Origin: Selaginella tamariscina
Taxonomy: Eukaryota > Streptophyta > Lycopodiopsida > Selaginellales > Selaginellaceae
Direction: 5' to 3'
NCBI GenBank assembly: GCA_003024785.1
Contig: PUQB01000426.1
Span: 153,696 to 217,695, forward strand
DNA: 64,000 nt
Position numbers and translations under genes: made by a program
Part shown: positions 32,245-44,836 of the stretch, piece by piece
Numbering within the stretch: the stretch's first letter is position 1
Layout of the letters: each line of letters opens with the position of its first letter
Notes under the pieces: model-generated
The model's input: the letters and a program-made list of their open reading frames with translations, nothing else
Database searches by the model: none
Told to the model about the DNA's origin: nothing

Positions 32245-33060
32245 TCAGTAATACCCTGTCAGACCAAGAAATGATCTAACTTCATGCACATCTTTTAAAG
32301 TCATCCACTCGGTAATAGCTTGAATTTTCTTTGGGTCCATGGCAACCTCCCCACCTGAGATCAAGTGTCCCAAGAAATTTATCTTGGTTGACCAAAATGC
32401 GCACTTGCTTTCTTTAGCATACAACTGGTTCTCTCTCAACCTCTGAAACACTTTTTCTAAGTGTTCCACATGTTCTTCAATTGTTGAACTGAAAATCAGA
32501 ATGTCATCAAATACACCACTACGAACTCGTCTAGATAGTCTCTAAAACATCATCCATCATTGTGCAAAAAGTTGCTGGCATTGCACAACCCGAATGGCAA
32601 GACTAGAAACTCGAATGAATCCATAACGCGTTCGAAAAAGCGGTTTTCTCAATGTCATTCTTCTGCTACCCAAATCTAATGGTACCCCGATCTCAAGTCT
32701 ATTCTTGAAAATACTTTGCTTTTGATAGCCTATCAAATAAGTCGTCCATTCGTGGAAGAGGATACTTATTTTAATAGTTTCGCGTTCAGCGCTCGATAAG
32801 TCCACACACATTCGCATCGTACCATCCTTTTTCATTACAAACAAGATAGGTGCACCATATGGCGATCGACTAGGTCGAATGTGTCCTCGACCAATCAATT
32901 CTGTCAACTGTCTTTTCAGTTCTATTAATTCTTGAGGATTCAACCGATATGGGGCTCTTGCCGGTGGAGACGAACCTGGCAAAATCTCTATCCTATGGTC
33001 CACAACTCGACGTGGAGGTAACTCGGGCGGCAAGTCTTCTGGCAACACATCCTTAAACAT
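32245..33060 (-). pseudogene. Gypsy reverse transcriptase, frameshifted
   Basis: The N-terminal part (PYRLNPQELIELKRQLTEL, SPYGAPILFVMKKDGTMRMC) is followed after frame breaks by LGHLISGGEVAMDPKKIQ and VRSFLGLTGYY. The YxDD catalytic region near 32490-32520 is disturbed by an indel, so this copy cannot make an active enzyme as read. Confidence 0.85.
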
Positions 33061-33483
33061 GTTTCAAGACTTCCAAATAGGCTTAGGAACAGATTCTTGA
33101 CCATCTCCTATTTTGACTTCACCAGTATCCAAAACCATTGCAAGAACACACGTTCTTGATGTCTAACTGCCTTACGCAACTAAGTTAAGGTAAGGAACAT
33201 AGGATTCCAATCCTTATCAGTTAGCGTTTCTATTTGAGCGTGGTCTTTTTAATGTCCTCTTTATTTGCTGCAAGCGTGATCCGATTGTCTCCAGAACCCC
33301 TCATTTCGATTACATATTTATGGAACCATTCCATACCCAAACAAATCAACCCTGTCATATTCAAGACAACTAAGTCTAGCTTAGCCTTCCATTCTTTGAT
33401 TTGGACAGGAAACTGCCCTTGCTATATTATTAATATTTTGAGAACCTTTGCCAAAATTGATCTTTATTTCACACATCTTTACT

Positions 33484-33560
33484 ACATCCAAATTCAATCG
33501 ACGAGCTAGACTTGTCGATATGAAGTTGTATGTTGCTCCAGTATCGATCATCATTCGACT
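33484..33560 (-). pseudogene. Gypsy aspartic protease active site
   Basis: The minus strand reads MIDTGATYNFISTSLARRL, the D-T-G-A active-site signature of retrotransposon proteases, which cut the Gag-Pol polyprotein. The surrounding frame is interrupted. Confidence 0.8.
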
Positions 33561-33749
33561 CGGTCCCCTCGTATCCTCCTATCAAATATAGCAAAGGGTC
33601 AGTTTTGTCTTGAATAGCGAATAAGGCAGGTTATGTCTGGCACAACATTACCTCTTCTGACTCATCTTCCGGATCTTCAAGCGTTTCTGGTTCAGGCAAC
33701 TTCCTCTTCTACCATCGCCTTGAAATGTCCTGATTGTTGTGAGGGTGCC

Positions 33750-34900
33750 TGACACTCTTTAGCAAAATGACCAGGCTTGTTACAATTATAACATTTCACG
33801 CCCCGCCTGCGGAACGCGGGGGAGCAGACTTTGGAGCCGATCCTTTGGCCTGCTGAGGAGGTGGTAACGCCAATGGTTTCCGAAATCCGGTGGGTCTTGA
33901 TGTGTCCGAAAACTTGGAACTGCCGACAAAGGGACTTGCACTTCGAATTGATGGCGATTGATCTGGTCGCCTATCAAACCTTCTGAACCCAGACTTTGGA
34001 GGAAACTCCTTGGTTTAGGTTTTGCTTCCTCCCCTTTGTACAAGTCTTCTAACGACATGCCATAAGCAACCTTTTGAGCTGCCTCTTGACATTCCCGATA
34101 GCTTGTTGGCTTGTACCTTAAGATTTCTCTTCGCGTTTTCTCATTCAAGCTAGCCATGAAGCAACTTCGAGCTTCATCATCGCTCATATTTGGCACCAAT
34201 CGCCGTACACTTTCGAATCGATAAACGTGGTCCATAGGACTTCCCCGAACTCCCTGTTGACAAAGTGCCAGGTCAGCACGCAATCGCAAACCGAGATCAT
34301 CCGGCATATACTGCTTTTTGATCTCCTTTTTCATGTGCTTCCAGCTGTTTCGGTATCCACGTTCACCTTCAACAATTCGCCACCAAGTCTTAGCTTCTTC
34401 TTTAAGAAACTGCTTGGCACATGCAACCTTTTCTGTCTTTCTCACGGAAGCAGCCTCGAAATAGCTTTCCATATCATACAACCAGTCATCCAAAACCTTG
34501 TAATCCTTTGAACCCATGAAATTCGAAGGCTTTACCGGTTTGAATTTACTGGGACCTCACCACCTACTTCCGTCGAAGAATCTGATTCAGAGGAACCTGA
34601 CTCTGAGTCATGCTTCTTCTTCTTTTTCCGTGTGTCTGGTTGCGGAACATCTGGCACTGCGTATTCGTTGGAATCCGAACGGCAACATTATCGATTCGGT
34701 CGTTCAACCCCAAAACATCCCCTCGAAGTTCGTTTAGGGCATCCATCATTATTTCTCGCCAACCAGGTCGTTGTCTAACCTAGGGGGTCGACCTGGATCA
34801 GCCTCATCCATCTCCTCATTTTGAGCCTCTGCGACAGCCCTCTCTGCCTCAGGCTCTGGTTGCTTTCTCTTGCTCATCGTATTGAACCCTAGTGTCAACA
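33750..34900 (-). pseudogene. Gypsy gag with zinc knuckle
   Basis: The start near 34880 (MSKRKQPEPEAERAV) leads through a Gag domain (DYKVLDDWLYDMESYFEAA, AKTWWRIVEGERGY, YRECQEAAQKVAYGMSLEDL) to a CCHC zinc knuckle CYNCNKPGHFAKEC at about 33752-33793. Gag packages the RNA and forms the particle. Frame breaks near 34750 and 34520 split it. Confidence 0.85.
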
Positions 34901-35188
34901 CTCGGAGAATATGCTTGGAATATTCCCAATGTGAAATGGAAACACCCTGCACAGGTTGTACACCCACACACATCAGCTTAAACTAGCATAAGACTTTCGG
35001 ACATACCTAGAATCTCACGCCGACTCACTGAGCAAGTGTTCTCCGAAGTTTGACAACTCACAGGATCAAACTCTCTGCGCAGAATACAGACATGTCAACC
35101 GAAAGCAATAGAGTATAATCAAGAATTTAGAGTTATCTAAACATTGAAACACCTAACTTAAGGCAGTCCTACTGACCGCAGAGAACTT

Positions 35189-35200
35189 GCTCCGATACCA
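35189..35200 (-). other. Primer-binding site for initiator Met tRNA
   Basis: The minus strand reads TGGTATCGGAGC two bases inside the 5' LTR end. The common plant gypsy/copia primer site is TGGTATCAGAGC, the complement of the initiator Met tRNA 3' end, so there is one difference. Confidence 0.85.
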
Positions 35201-35202
35201 AT

Positions 35203-36146
35203 TGTCAGAGTTTTTACCTGGTGCCACAAAGGCGGCTTGCCAGGTGCCAACCCTGGAATCCCCTCTCTGGAAACCCCACGGAATCTGGTAAAGTAACCCG
35301 TATTAGGAACCCAAGCCTTAGGAACAAACCCTAACTGACTAAGTCCACGAACGAGACTCACCTTGTGAATCAGGATACACGGACTAGCCGAGCTTTAGGT
35401 GTCGTTCCTAGCTTGGCGTGGTTGAGGCGGCCGGAGCAAGGCCTCAACCACTAGTTTGCGGAACGTGAACTCGGGCAATGTCTTTGAGCTTGCGGCAGGT
35501 TTTCGGAATCCTAACTCCTTGGAAGTGACGTGCCCTATCTCAAAGGCAAGATCCTGCCAACGATAAGGATAGTCTAACCCTAGGGTGGGTTGTACCCCTG
35601 TCGTGTGGAAGTTTGGGCGGCACAACGAGGGTTGCACCTTGACGACACAAGCTTAGCTTGCACCGGTAGGAGGTTAACGAGCTCTCTTTTGAACCCAGGA
35701 AGCCTCACTACATATACTCTACCTTATTTATGTGACGGACCCCCCCCCCCTGTTTACCTAAATGAGTAAGTGGGCTGGCACGGAAATGCCAGCCCTTAGA
35801 GAAAATGGTTGTCCTAACCTAATCCTAAACCTAACCCCTAGGGGGGGGTTTAGGACGTGGGGTTAGGTCAACCCTAGGGGTGTCCCTAACCCTTATTTTG
35901 ACAAGCTATACTTTGCAAAGAACCCTAACCTGGAACGTCAAACCGGGGGAGTTTCTAGAAGGTAAGTTCTAGCTTCGCCTAGAGTTTCCTGCAAATACCT
36001 AATGACACCCGGCCGGACCATCACTAGATACCCAAGTGCACTAAACGGGCCTGTTTCCTACTACATCTAGGGTTCGTCACACAACTCAGTAGTAACAACA
36101 GTCAAACCCCAAAGTAAAGGGTCGAGTCATAGTAAAAACTATGACA
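35203..36146 (-). repeat. 5' LTR of the chromovirus element
   Basis: It is 944 bp, starting TGTCATAG at 36146 and ending CTCTGACA at 35203 on the minus strand, with the same poly-C block and TATATACTC motif as the other LTR. Its inner border is the primer site. Confidence 0.9.
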
Positions 36147-36752
36147 TTTTGGCCCAAGAAATTTGACTAACTCCTTGGAAGTAACGTACCCTGTCACAAA
36201 GGCGAGATCATGCTAACGATAAGGATAGTCTAACCCTGTCGTGTGGAAGTTTGGGCGGCACAACAAAGGGTTGTGCCTTGATGACACAAGCTTAGCTTGC
36301 ACAAGTAGGAGGTTAACAAGCTCTCTTTTGAACCCATGAAGCCTCACTACATATATTCTACTTTAATTATTTGACGGAGCCCTCCCCCCCCCCCCTTTCT
36401 GTTTTCCTAAATGAGTAAGTGGGCTGGCATGGAAATGCTAGCCTTTAATGAAATGAGATGCCTAACCCTAAACCTAAACCTAACCCCTAGGGGGGGTATT
36501 AGGGCGTGGGGTTACACAAGCTATGTTTAACGGAAAACCTATCTTGTAACGTCAAACTAGGAGAGAGTTTTCTAAACTACCTTCACCTCAAGTTTCTCGA
36601 GGTACCTAATGACAGCTAACCAGACTACCCCTAAACACCTAGTGCACTAAGCAGGGCTCTTTCTCACTAAAACTAGGGTTCGTCATACATCCCAGTAGGT
36701 AACAACAGTTAAACCCAAAGTAAAGGGTCGAGTCATAGTAAAAACTATGACA
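36147..36752 (-). repeat. Older family A LTR, right part
   Basis: It continues 28909 from TTTTGGCCCAAGAAATTTG to CTATGACA at 36752. The join restores the sequence seen in intact LTRs near 29214 and 35500. Confidence 0.8.
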
Positions 36753-38327
36753 CCTTGTGACAGAGCTAAGGCATCATGACTTACCCCTTGAGGAATCACC
36801 CTTATCCCCCTTTAGAGCGACAAGAGGTACCTTGGACCACAACTAACTCTTAAGGGTTTGAATGACCAAGTCGTATCCTAGTCATGTGGCTAGTACTTAG
36901 TGAGAAATACAAGTGTGTCCCTTAGGTGAACATGAGTTTTTTACTCCCTAAAGCTTTGAATAACCGTAAGTACACGCCTTCGCGAGTGCCTCAAAAAAGG
37001 CTCATGCTAATGAATTTAAGTTGTTTAATATTTTTATTGTAAGTATCTAACCCTTAATTTAAATAAAAAAGTTAAGGGTTAATAAATATGAATTAATTGC
37101 CCTTAACAAAATCTCTTAATTTAAGTTAAGGGTTGGTACAAGTTCAAAATCTTTAACTTTTCTTCTTAAGGGAAAGTTATGCAAATCAAATGCACCCTTA
37201 ACCTTTCAACCTTGGATCTCAATGAGAACACCCCATAGACAAATGTGTCAATAGCACACTAGTTACAAGACCTAATTTTTCTTGAGTCGATTCTCAAAGG
37301 CTTAGCACCATGATGTGAACACAAGCACACCTTGCTTTCTAGAGTATCCAACCCCTTATTGTTAACCCCATGAAACAACCCTAAAGAGCATGCCTAGGGC
37401 GTTGCACCATGTGTCACTTAGCTTAGTATCACATATTCATGTGACACTATTTTCAAGATGTGGGCTATCTCATTATAGCCCTTGATTCAAGAGCTACACT
37501 TGGTGCCATGAACATGGCTCACAAATGCCAACTCTAGAACCCTTTTTGTAAACTCTTAAGAACTTGGTAAAGAGAACTTATAATAAGATCCCATGTTCAT
37601 AGTTAAACAAAGATGGATGTGTCTTGTTTAGTTATAAATGTTACTCCTAACTTGACATGGAGGAGGAGGTTGGAAACATGCCTCAACTTCTAACTCTTGA
37701 AACATGTATTCCAATAAGACCATCCAGGCACAGATACACCAACGTTAAAGGTAATTACTTAAAGGTGGGACATACCCATATCATTGAAGTTGAGGTGGTT
37801 CAATAGAGGGTTGTACCTTGACAACACAAGCTAAAGCTTGCATTGGTAAAAGAATAACGAGCTTAGTTATGAACTTAGGAACTCTCACTATATATAGTAC
37901 TTAATATATGTGAAAGAAGACCCCCTCCCCCCTTTTTTCATGTTTTATAAAGTGGGTTAGCACGAAATATTATTCTCAATAAGAATATACTTGATAATTT
38001 TAATTTAATGACTCAAACATTAACCCAAAGGGTTTAGGGCGTGGGTTAGAGCAACCTTAGGGGTGTTTCTACCTATATCTGACATGTTGAACTCACTGGA
38101 ATAATTAGGAACTAACCAAAATAGGGAAAATTAAGGTAAGATTTTTTTAAATGAAAGTGCTAGCTTTGCTAGAGTTTTTTGTAAATACTTAATAACACTT
38201 GACCAGACCATCACTAAATACCCAAATGCATTAAGCGGGTCTACTTTTTCCTTGTCAACATAGTTCAGTATGTAACAATAATCAATGTCCAAAATAAAAA
38301 GCAGTCACAGTAAAATTATGACATTTT
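36753..38327 (-). repeat. Family B LTR, truncated and decayed
   Basis: It is homologous to 55080-56544 in the same orientation, ending at TTATGACA near 38327 with a purine-rich tract on its far side. It lacks the terminal few hundred bases present in the copy at 54713-56544. Confidence 0.75.
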
Positions 38328-39240
38328 TTTCCCTTTATAACACTAATTTGAAAACTATATAATATTAAAAAAAAAAAAACCAAAACTAACATATCACTTT
38401 ATGTAGAGTCAGCAAAAAATTCACATAATTTTATTACTCCCTTGCATTATGTGAAACAAAGTACTTTAAAACTGTCATTCATTAACTCGTAAACTTAGCT
38501 GCCAGAGGCACCACCTATGTCACTTGGAAACCTTTGCACCTTTACAAAGTCTTATAATGGTTAATTATTTACTTAACTAGAATTTATACTGGAGGCTTCT
38601 AGTAATGTTAATTGTTGGCCCCTAGGTTAATAAGAAATAAAGCCTTGCTTTATTCCTTAACAACAAACGTAGTTGACGACCTTATCGTCAAGTGCACAAC
38701 AAGCATTTTGAGTTCATCTTAACCAACACCTTCGTGTTTCCTCGATTTTCTAATGGTTTCACATTTCCATGTGTTACGGTATTATAGCCTTCCATTTTTA
38801 CATCCTTTAATGTTTCTCATTACCTCTTGCATAAGGGTCTGCTACATATCTATCCCCTGTTAGTGTATAGCTACACCATGATGTTTAACGAAATCAAGTG
38901 CTTTTCCGATACAAAGTACTATTCTCGAAACCCTGTTTTTTGTAAACATGTCAATTTGGCCATAGGCGAATGGTTGTACACATGTATACAACAAGGTCAT
39001 CCCAATCTAAATTAGCCATCCACTTGGTGTGTCATTAATATAATTCATTCCCAATAGGAATAAATTCAAGTCAAATCTTGTCTTTTACAACCAACTTTGT
39101 ACTATTTCATAACATTGACTAGTTTAAAGAGCAGATATGTTAACATACTTTTTTTTTTATCAAACTAATGTGGGAACCATGAAACAAAACTTATATCTAG
39201 TGCCTCAACAGGCAATCTCTAGATATCGCATGTGTCGACT
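38328..39240 (-). pseudogene. 3' internal remnant of a gypsy element
   Basis: It matches the non-coding stretch and the integrase end at 29884-30900 (for example the GCGGAGTCAGC-like block near 38406 and the segment after 38740), with heavy decay and many deletions. No usable reading frame remains. Confidence 0.6.
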
Positions 39241-40255
39241 GACCCGTTCCTTTTGTATTCATTCTCGAAACAGCACCGGCATTAATTCATTCAATAATTC
39301 TTTATTATTTATCTAACTGAGTTCAAAATACCAAATTTCAGACTTAGTTCTCACGAATAGAGTTTTTTTGAACTTGTAATATTGCATGCCTCTATAACAT
39401 TATATTTATTTTCAACTTTGATTGTATAAACATTTCCCTGAAGTTATGAAGTATAACCTCTCCATTAATTCCAGTAATTAGTGTTTTTCACAAGCTCTTT
39501 TAGTCTAATCTTTATTCCATAAATAGTTTGTAATTTCTTAGTAATACTCTTAAATTTATAAAGATCATCCAATGTTCAAAATCCCATGTTTACTAATTAA
39601 TTGTTACATTAGCAGACACGACCTTATAATTATATCAAATTATCGAAATGCAAGAACTATCATATAAACTTTGGACTTAGTTAATACAAATCAAATTTCA
39701 ACTTAAGATGGAATATAATGTTACTTTCAGTATTTTAAGATGATGTTTAGCGACTAAGAGGAATCATGAATCATCATTTATTTCATTTAATTAATTTAAT
39801 AAGATATGAACCTCCATACTAATGTTACCATGACATTGGAGTGTCGTATTAACTTTACATTTTAGTTGTATCACATAATTTAGTTAAACACCCCAAACAT
39901 AAGTAAGATATTTAATTCAGTATAATGAATTAAGATATACTCATTTTAAGCACTTAACAATCTCACAAAGTACTGCATTGCTCCCTAAATAATGTATTGA
40001 GAAACTCTGTATCAATTTTAAGGAATTGAAGATCATGTTTCAAGCATAGATTAACTTTTTTGGCTTAGACCATGGTTTTTAGTATTCATGAATAATAAAC
40101 CCTGATTTTTAATATAAAAATATATATTCATAATTTTTATAATTAATAATTAAAAAAGTATTTATAAATTAAAGTATAAGATTAAATTTATGTAATTGAT
40201 TTAATTTAAAATTATTTTAAATCATTATATAAATTAATTTAAAATTTGCTGATCT
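39241..40255. other. AT-rich DNA, nothing recognised
   Basis: I see no coding sequence, RNA gene or clear repeat boundary in this interval. Confidence 0.4.
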
Positions 40256-40259
40256 AAAC

Positions 40260-42480
40260 CACCATGGTTTGTTTGCTGATTTAATAATTGTCTAATTACC
40301 ACACTTTTATACATTTGAAAAGCCCAACCTATGTATCAAGTGACATCCTTTTGGTTTTTATATAGACAATTTATATTAGTACCTATGCTCATGCAAACCT
40401 ATTTACATGTGCTTTTTGCTTTGGACCTTGCTAGTCTATCCTTAGATAAGTAAGATTACCATTTAAGTGAGACACTAGAATTGACTTTGTAATCCTTTTT
40501 GAGTCTTGTTCCACTTAACTTATTATTACTCCTTGCACAACATCTTCTCTTTCTTATCCACCATGATATCAAATGTATGTTTTATTCCAACATTGTTGTA
40601 AGCTCCTCATTAGTCTCTTCAACTATGTTCTTTTCTATTATTTTCTATTCAAGAGAATCTCATCATCTTCACAAATATCCATGTTTTCACATTCATAAAT
40701 TCTTTTTCTTTTGGATGAGCATCCCACCATCTCTTATAAGATTGGACATGAAAGCTCTTAATAGAGATTGTACCTTCCTATACCTTGCCTATATTTTATG
40801 TCGGGGCTAGGGTTCATATGCTAGCCGATGGTTGTTGTGGTGTGGTAGCTCTTACCTGCATGGGGATTGCTGGTATAGCCCTCATCCTATTGGGCCTTGG
40901 GGTTCCCTCTTTGAAACATCGGCCCTTTGAGTTGCTGAGTTTTGGTTCATATGATCATTTCTTAAATGGTTCACTTCCATCAGATTGGTCTTGCAATTGT
41001 TGCTTCCCCTTGTTGGCTGGTGACTACTTCCTTTGGTGTTGGTTGGGCTTTTGTGGTGGTTGAGGCATTAGCTCTCGGTTGAGTGCCATGAATGATAATG
41101 TTAATATGTTCGGTTGTTAGAAAATGTGCTTGTCTCTACTTTAATTCCTTAAGAACAATGTTTCTTAACCATTCCAAGAAAAGTCAAGTTCCTTAAACAT
41201 GGAATCTAGGATCGTGTTGTAATGATGGATGTGAGAGCTTCTAAATGGTGGAACAAGGTATAAATAATTTTTTATTTAATTAATTTTTTTTCTAAACTTC
41301 TTGGATTTATGCAATTAAAATATCAAAGTTGCTCTACCTAAAAATAATCATGTAGAATGAAACACACCAGTTAATTAGTTGCAAGAGGTTATAAATTTCA
41401 TAATAATTTGTATGGTGTTGTTGTGATGATTTTGCAAAGCACTTAGTACAAGATTTTTCAAGATGACAATTCAAGACCAACAGTCATGACATAATGTTCA
41501 AGAGTGTAGTACACCAACAAGTAATTCAAAAATAAGACAAACATATATTTTTTATGTTAATCGTGAAGTTTTAAAACATAAGTTTAATATAAATGAATAA
41601 CATGTAATAATGTTATCAATGTACAACAAAAGACTAGCTATGAACATCTTAAATTCATGACTTTATTTTTAACATTTAATTGGTACATGTGAAATATTAA
41701 TTAAAAAAGATATTTTATAGAGTTTTAGAACCGATCACAAGTTATTTGACATGTGAGGGATTTTTATAAATTTATTTTACATGTTATGTTCCTTCAATGA
41801 AGTTTTTCTTATATTTTATTTAAAAGGAAGTCGATTTGTTTTTAAAAAAATTTAAAAAAAAAGATTTGGCATTTAATTAAAAATACATAATTTAAAAACA
41901 AAGTTATTTTAATTACAACATTAATGTATTTAAAATTTCTTTCAATAATGTTTTTACATTAACGATTAAGACAATTATTAATGGATCAAAACATATGAAT
42001 ATCACCCTGTGGTAATCTATAATGGCAATGAAAACAAATATGAAGTGTTTACATGGTTAAAACTTATTTTGTTGTGTTTCTTAAAATTTTACAATCACCT
42101 GTGAAGTGACAAATCTATACAATATATACTATCATACTAGATTGAATGCAAACATTCTCACCTTTACCTTTATTAGTGTGTGAAACTTGAATAACCTTTG
42201 TAATTGAAGGACTTTTCCTTTATTGATTACATTATTGTCACATTTTTCTAGTGGTTTGTAAAAAAGATAAATTATTGGTTGCATATGTTTTTTGGTTTTC
42301 AAGTAAAAGTTGGTACAACAAAATCTCGTCATTTAAGATTCACAATTTCTTTACCAATTAAGTTGGTACATACTGTAACTAATACTTTCCAAATGTTATT
42401 AATGGATCTTTTAAGTGTTATGAATGTGTGACCTCGTTTTTACAAACCACATTTGTGCTTTACTCCAAATATTTCTCATA
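40260..42480. repeat. Dispersed repeat, rearranged copy of 60330-64000
   Basis: Three blocks match the other locus: about 40260-40790 is the reverse complement of 60330-60870; 41130-41830 matches 62600-63390 directly; 41935-42480 is the reverse complement of 63400-64000. Short frames at 40499-41063 show no recognisable protein. Confidence 0.65.
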
Positions 42481-42599
42481 TTGAGAAGAATATGCTGGCC
42501 GGGTGCTAAAGACCAACACAGGGAAAGTCATGAACAATACAGAAAAGAATTGCACTTTCTGATGTTTTTCAGTCATCTGTATCTATATCTATCTATCTG

Positions 42600-44280
42600 T
42601 ATCTATATATAAATATATATATAAATTGAATACAATTGGGTATTCAAGTAAGTGATAGCTCGTGTATGTGTGTCTCTCTCCATCATGTGTATGACATACA
42701 TAATCAAATGTATACATATGTTATATAGTTTGTATGTATACATGCACCATAGGCACTTCGACTTCCAAAAAAAATTCATACAGAAGCTCATAATTCAAAA
42801 ATAATGCCATTATACAAAATAATATGCATGGAACTATACTTTGTTTATAATAAAATATCGCATCGTTACGTAATGTATTGCATTTACATTAGCGTAATAT
42901 ATATGTCCACATAATGAGATTGTGCATATCTACATTTATAGCACCTTACTCTCTCTCTCTTTCCCACACACACACACATCTCCTGTGTGTTTTGCCTGTG
43001 TAACCTGCGTGTATGCCGTATGTGAGCATATGTATGTGCATTTGCCTCCAGACTGATGGAAAAAGCCAATGCATATGTATGTATACACCATAAATATCAT
43101 ATCTACTAGATTAAGTAGATAGCGGTGCGCATCCTCATGCTTGATGTTCTCATAGCAGGAGCATGGATGATCGGACTGGCATTCCTCGGTTGCAGAATCA
43201 GCTCGGCAATGCGGGATTCTGCACATGAACTGTCTTCCACTGAATCAGTTCAAGATGTTGAAGAATGGGGCTAAGCTCAAAAAACTGGTCTGTTGTACCC
43301 ATTGAGTAGCTGGGTTTTTACCAATTCTCTTGAACACGGTACGTGTAAGGTTATACTCGTTTTTTGCAATTACTTGTTACTGAGACTGTTAACATTTTGC
43401 GTTAATTACAAGTACTAATTCCTTTTATACCTGTGTACATATATGTACAATCGAGTACTTTAATATGGTTATATACCGTTTGTTATTGAGATTTTATTAC
43501 ATGACACTGTTTATTATACGAGCTGAAATTTGTATGATATAGTAAATGGTGATATATATAATTTTTTAATAGCATTAGAAGTTGAATGGATAAAGTAATA
43601 GAGAGCCTTAGATGTGAGAGAGGGAGAGAATCTAATGCTTTATGCATGTATGCGCCATTTAGATGGTTCGTAATACGGGCTTGAAATGTTATAAATATAA
43701 TTTGCATGACATAAGTAAATACTAATGTAATTTAGTTTTATCTATGGCATATTTTATAATTCATTATGTTGATATCACTAGACATATATGAAGAGCTAAC
43801 CTTAAACACGTATTTCCGTTAAAGCCAAGAATATTCTTTTTGTTATAGCATTTATTAAGAACAATGAACTAATAACTGTTTCTCTCTCGCACACATGTGA
43901 ATCAAATGTCCTTATAAAGTAAAGATGTTTACATAACTTAAAAGATAATATTTTCGCAAACATGTGTTTGTGATTAGGACTCTGATTTCATTTACTATAT
44001 ATCATATTTAATATATAAAAAAGGACTTATTTGTAATTAATATATTTCACTTGATGTCATTTATTTGTTTTTAAGAAAATTGAGCTTGTGAGGACAAGTT
44101 AACCTTATATACGGACGTCAATTTGAAAAGAAAGGTATAAAACCTTTTTGAACGAATAAATTCAACAATGACAGTGTCAATTTACATAGTGTAGATTGCC
44201 TATATTAAATCCACTCCAAATTATGTTCTTAATCATTAAGAATATTTAACTAAGTATATTTTGAACTTATAATTAAGAAT
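42600..44280. repeat. Rearranged second copy of the 21.5-23.4 kb unit
   Basis: About 42600-43120 is the reverse complement of 22950-23400 and 43800-44190 is the reverse complement of 21600-21970, while the middle, 43125-43795, is in the same orientation as 22060-22890. The middle encodes an internally deleted form of the small membrane protein. Confidence 0.65.
43132..43275 (+). pseudogene. Deleted copy of the small membrane protein gene
   Basis: The frame MLDVLIAGAWMIGLAFLGCR is followed directly by SSAMRDSAHELSSTES and a stop. Most of the repeated tail found at 22150-22330 is absent. It shows that the membrane segment and the MRDSAHE repeats share one frame. Confidence 0.55.
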
Positions 44281-44651
44281 ATTTTAAAACCTAAACTCTT
44301 TTAGAAAAAAATTTAATTAAAATCTTATATTACCTAATATATCTAAGGGTAAAACTTTAGTAAGTAATGACAACTAGCAAATTCTCAAGTTTGTTCACTT
44401 AATAATAACTATTAAAGATAAAGCTATAAGAATATAAAATTAGAATAATATTTACTTGAATTAGGTTTACAATAATGATAAGTCATAATAAAAATACAAT
44501 GCAAATTAGATCAAAACACATTATAAAGTTTTACACCTAAAACAAAAGACACATTGTATCCAAATTAATAACAGAATATTGTAATGAAAAAAATATTAAT
44601 TAATTACTATTACAATACAATGGTAAATTAATCTAACCTTAGCCTCCTTTT

Positions 44652-44684
<33 letters not shown>

Positions 44685-44836
44685 TTAAAACATGGAGTCT
44701 TAAATTAATAATTGTAGATCTAAATCTAGATGTTTAGTTTTGGATTTGAATATGGATCAATATTATAAATTTAAATATATAATTATGAATCTAAATTTAT
44801 TCTAATCTTAGAATATCCCAAAAAATAATTTTAGTA
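44281..44836. other. AT-rich DNA with a TA run
   Basis: A TA dinucleotide run lies near 44653-44690. Nothing else was recognised. Confidence 0.4.

Larger units (their letters stand above)
28910..36146 (-). mobile_element. Full-length Ty3/gypsy chromovirus-type element (7.2 kb)
   Basis: It is bounded by LTRs 28910-29883 (974 bp, 3' LTR) and 35203-36146 (944 bp, 5' LTR), which begin TGTCATAG and end CTCTGACA on the minus strand. The primer site, polypurine tract, gag, protease, reverse transcriptase, RNase H and integrase follow the Ty3/gypsy order. Flanking TTTT on both sides fits a short target duplication, and the flanks rejoin into an older LTR. Coding frames are interrupted, so it is not autonomous as read. 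Confidence 0.9.

Noticed and set aside
40785-41063. Hydrophobic 92-residue frame resembling a membrane protein
   Set aside because: It lies in a rearranged dispersed repeat, with no conserved counterpart at 60-64 kb and no motif.
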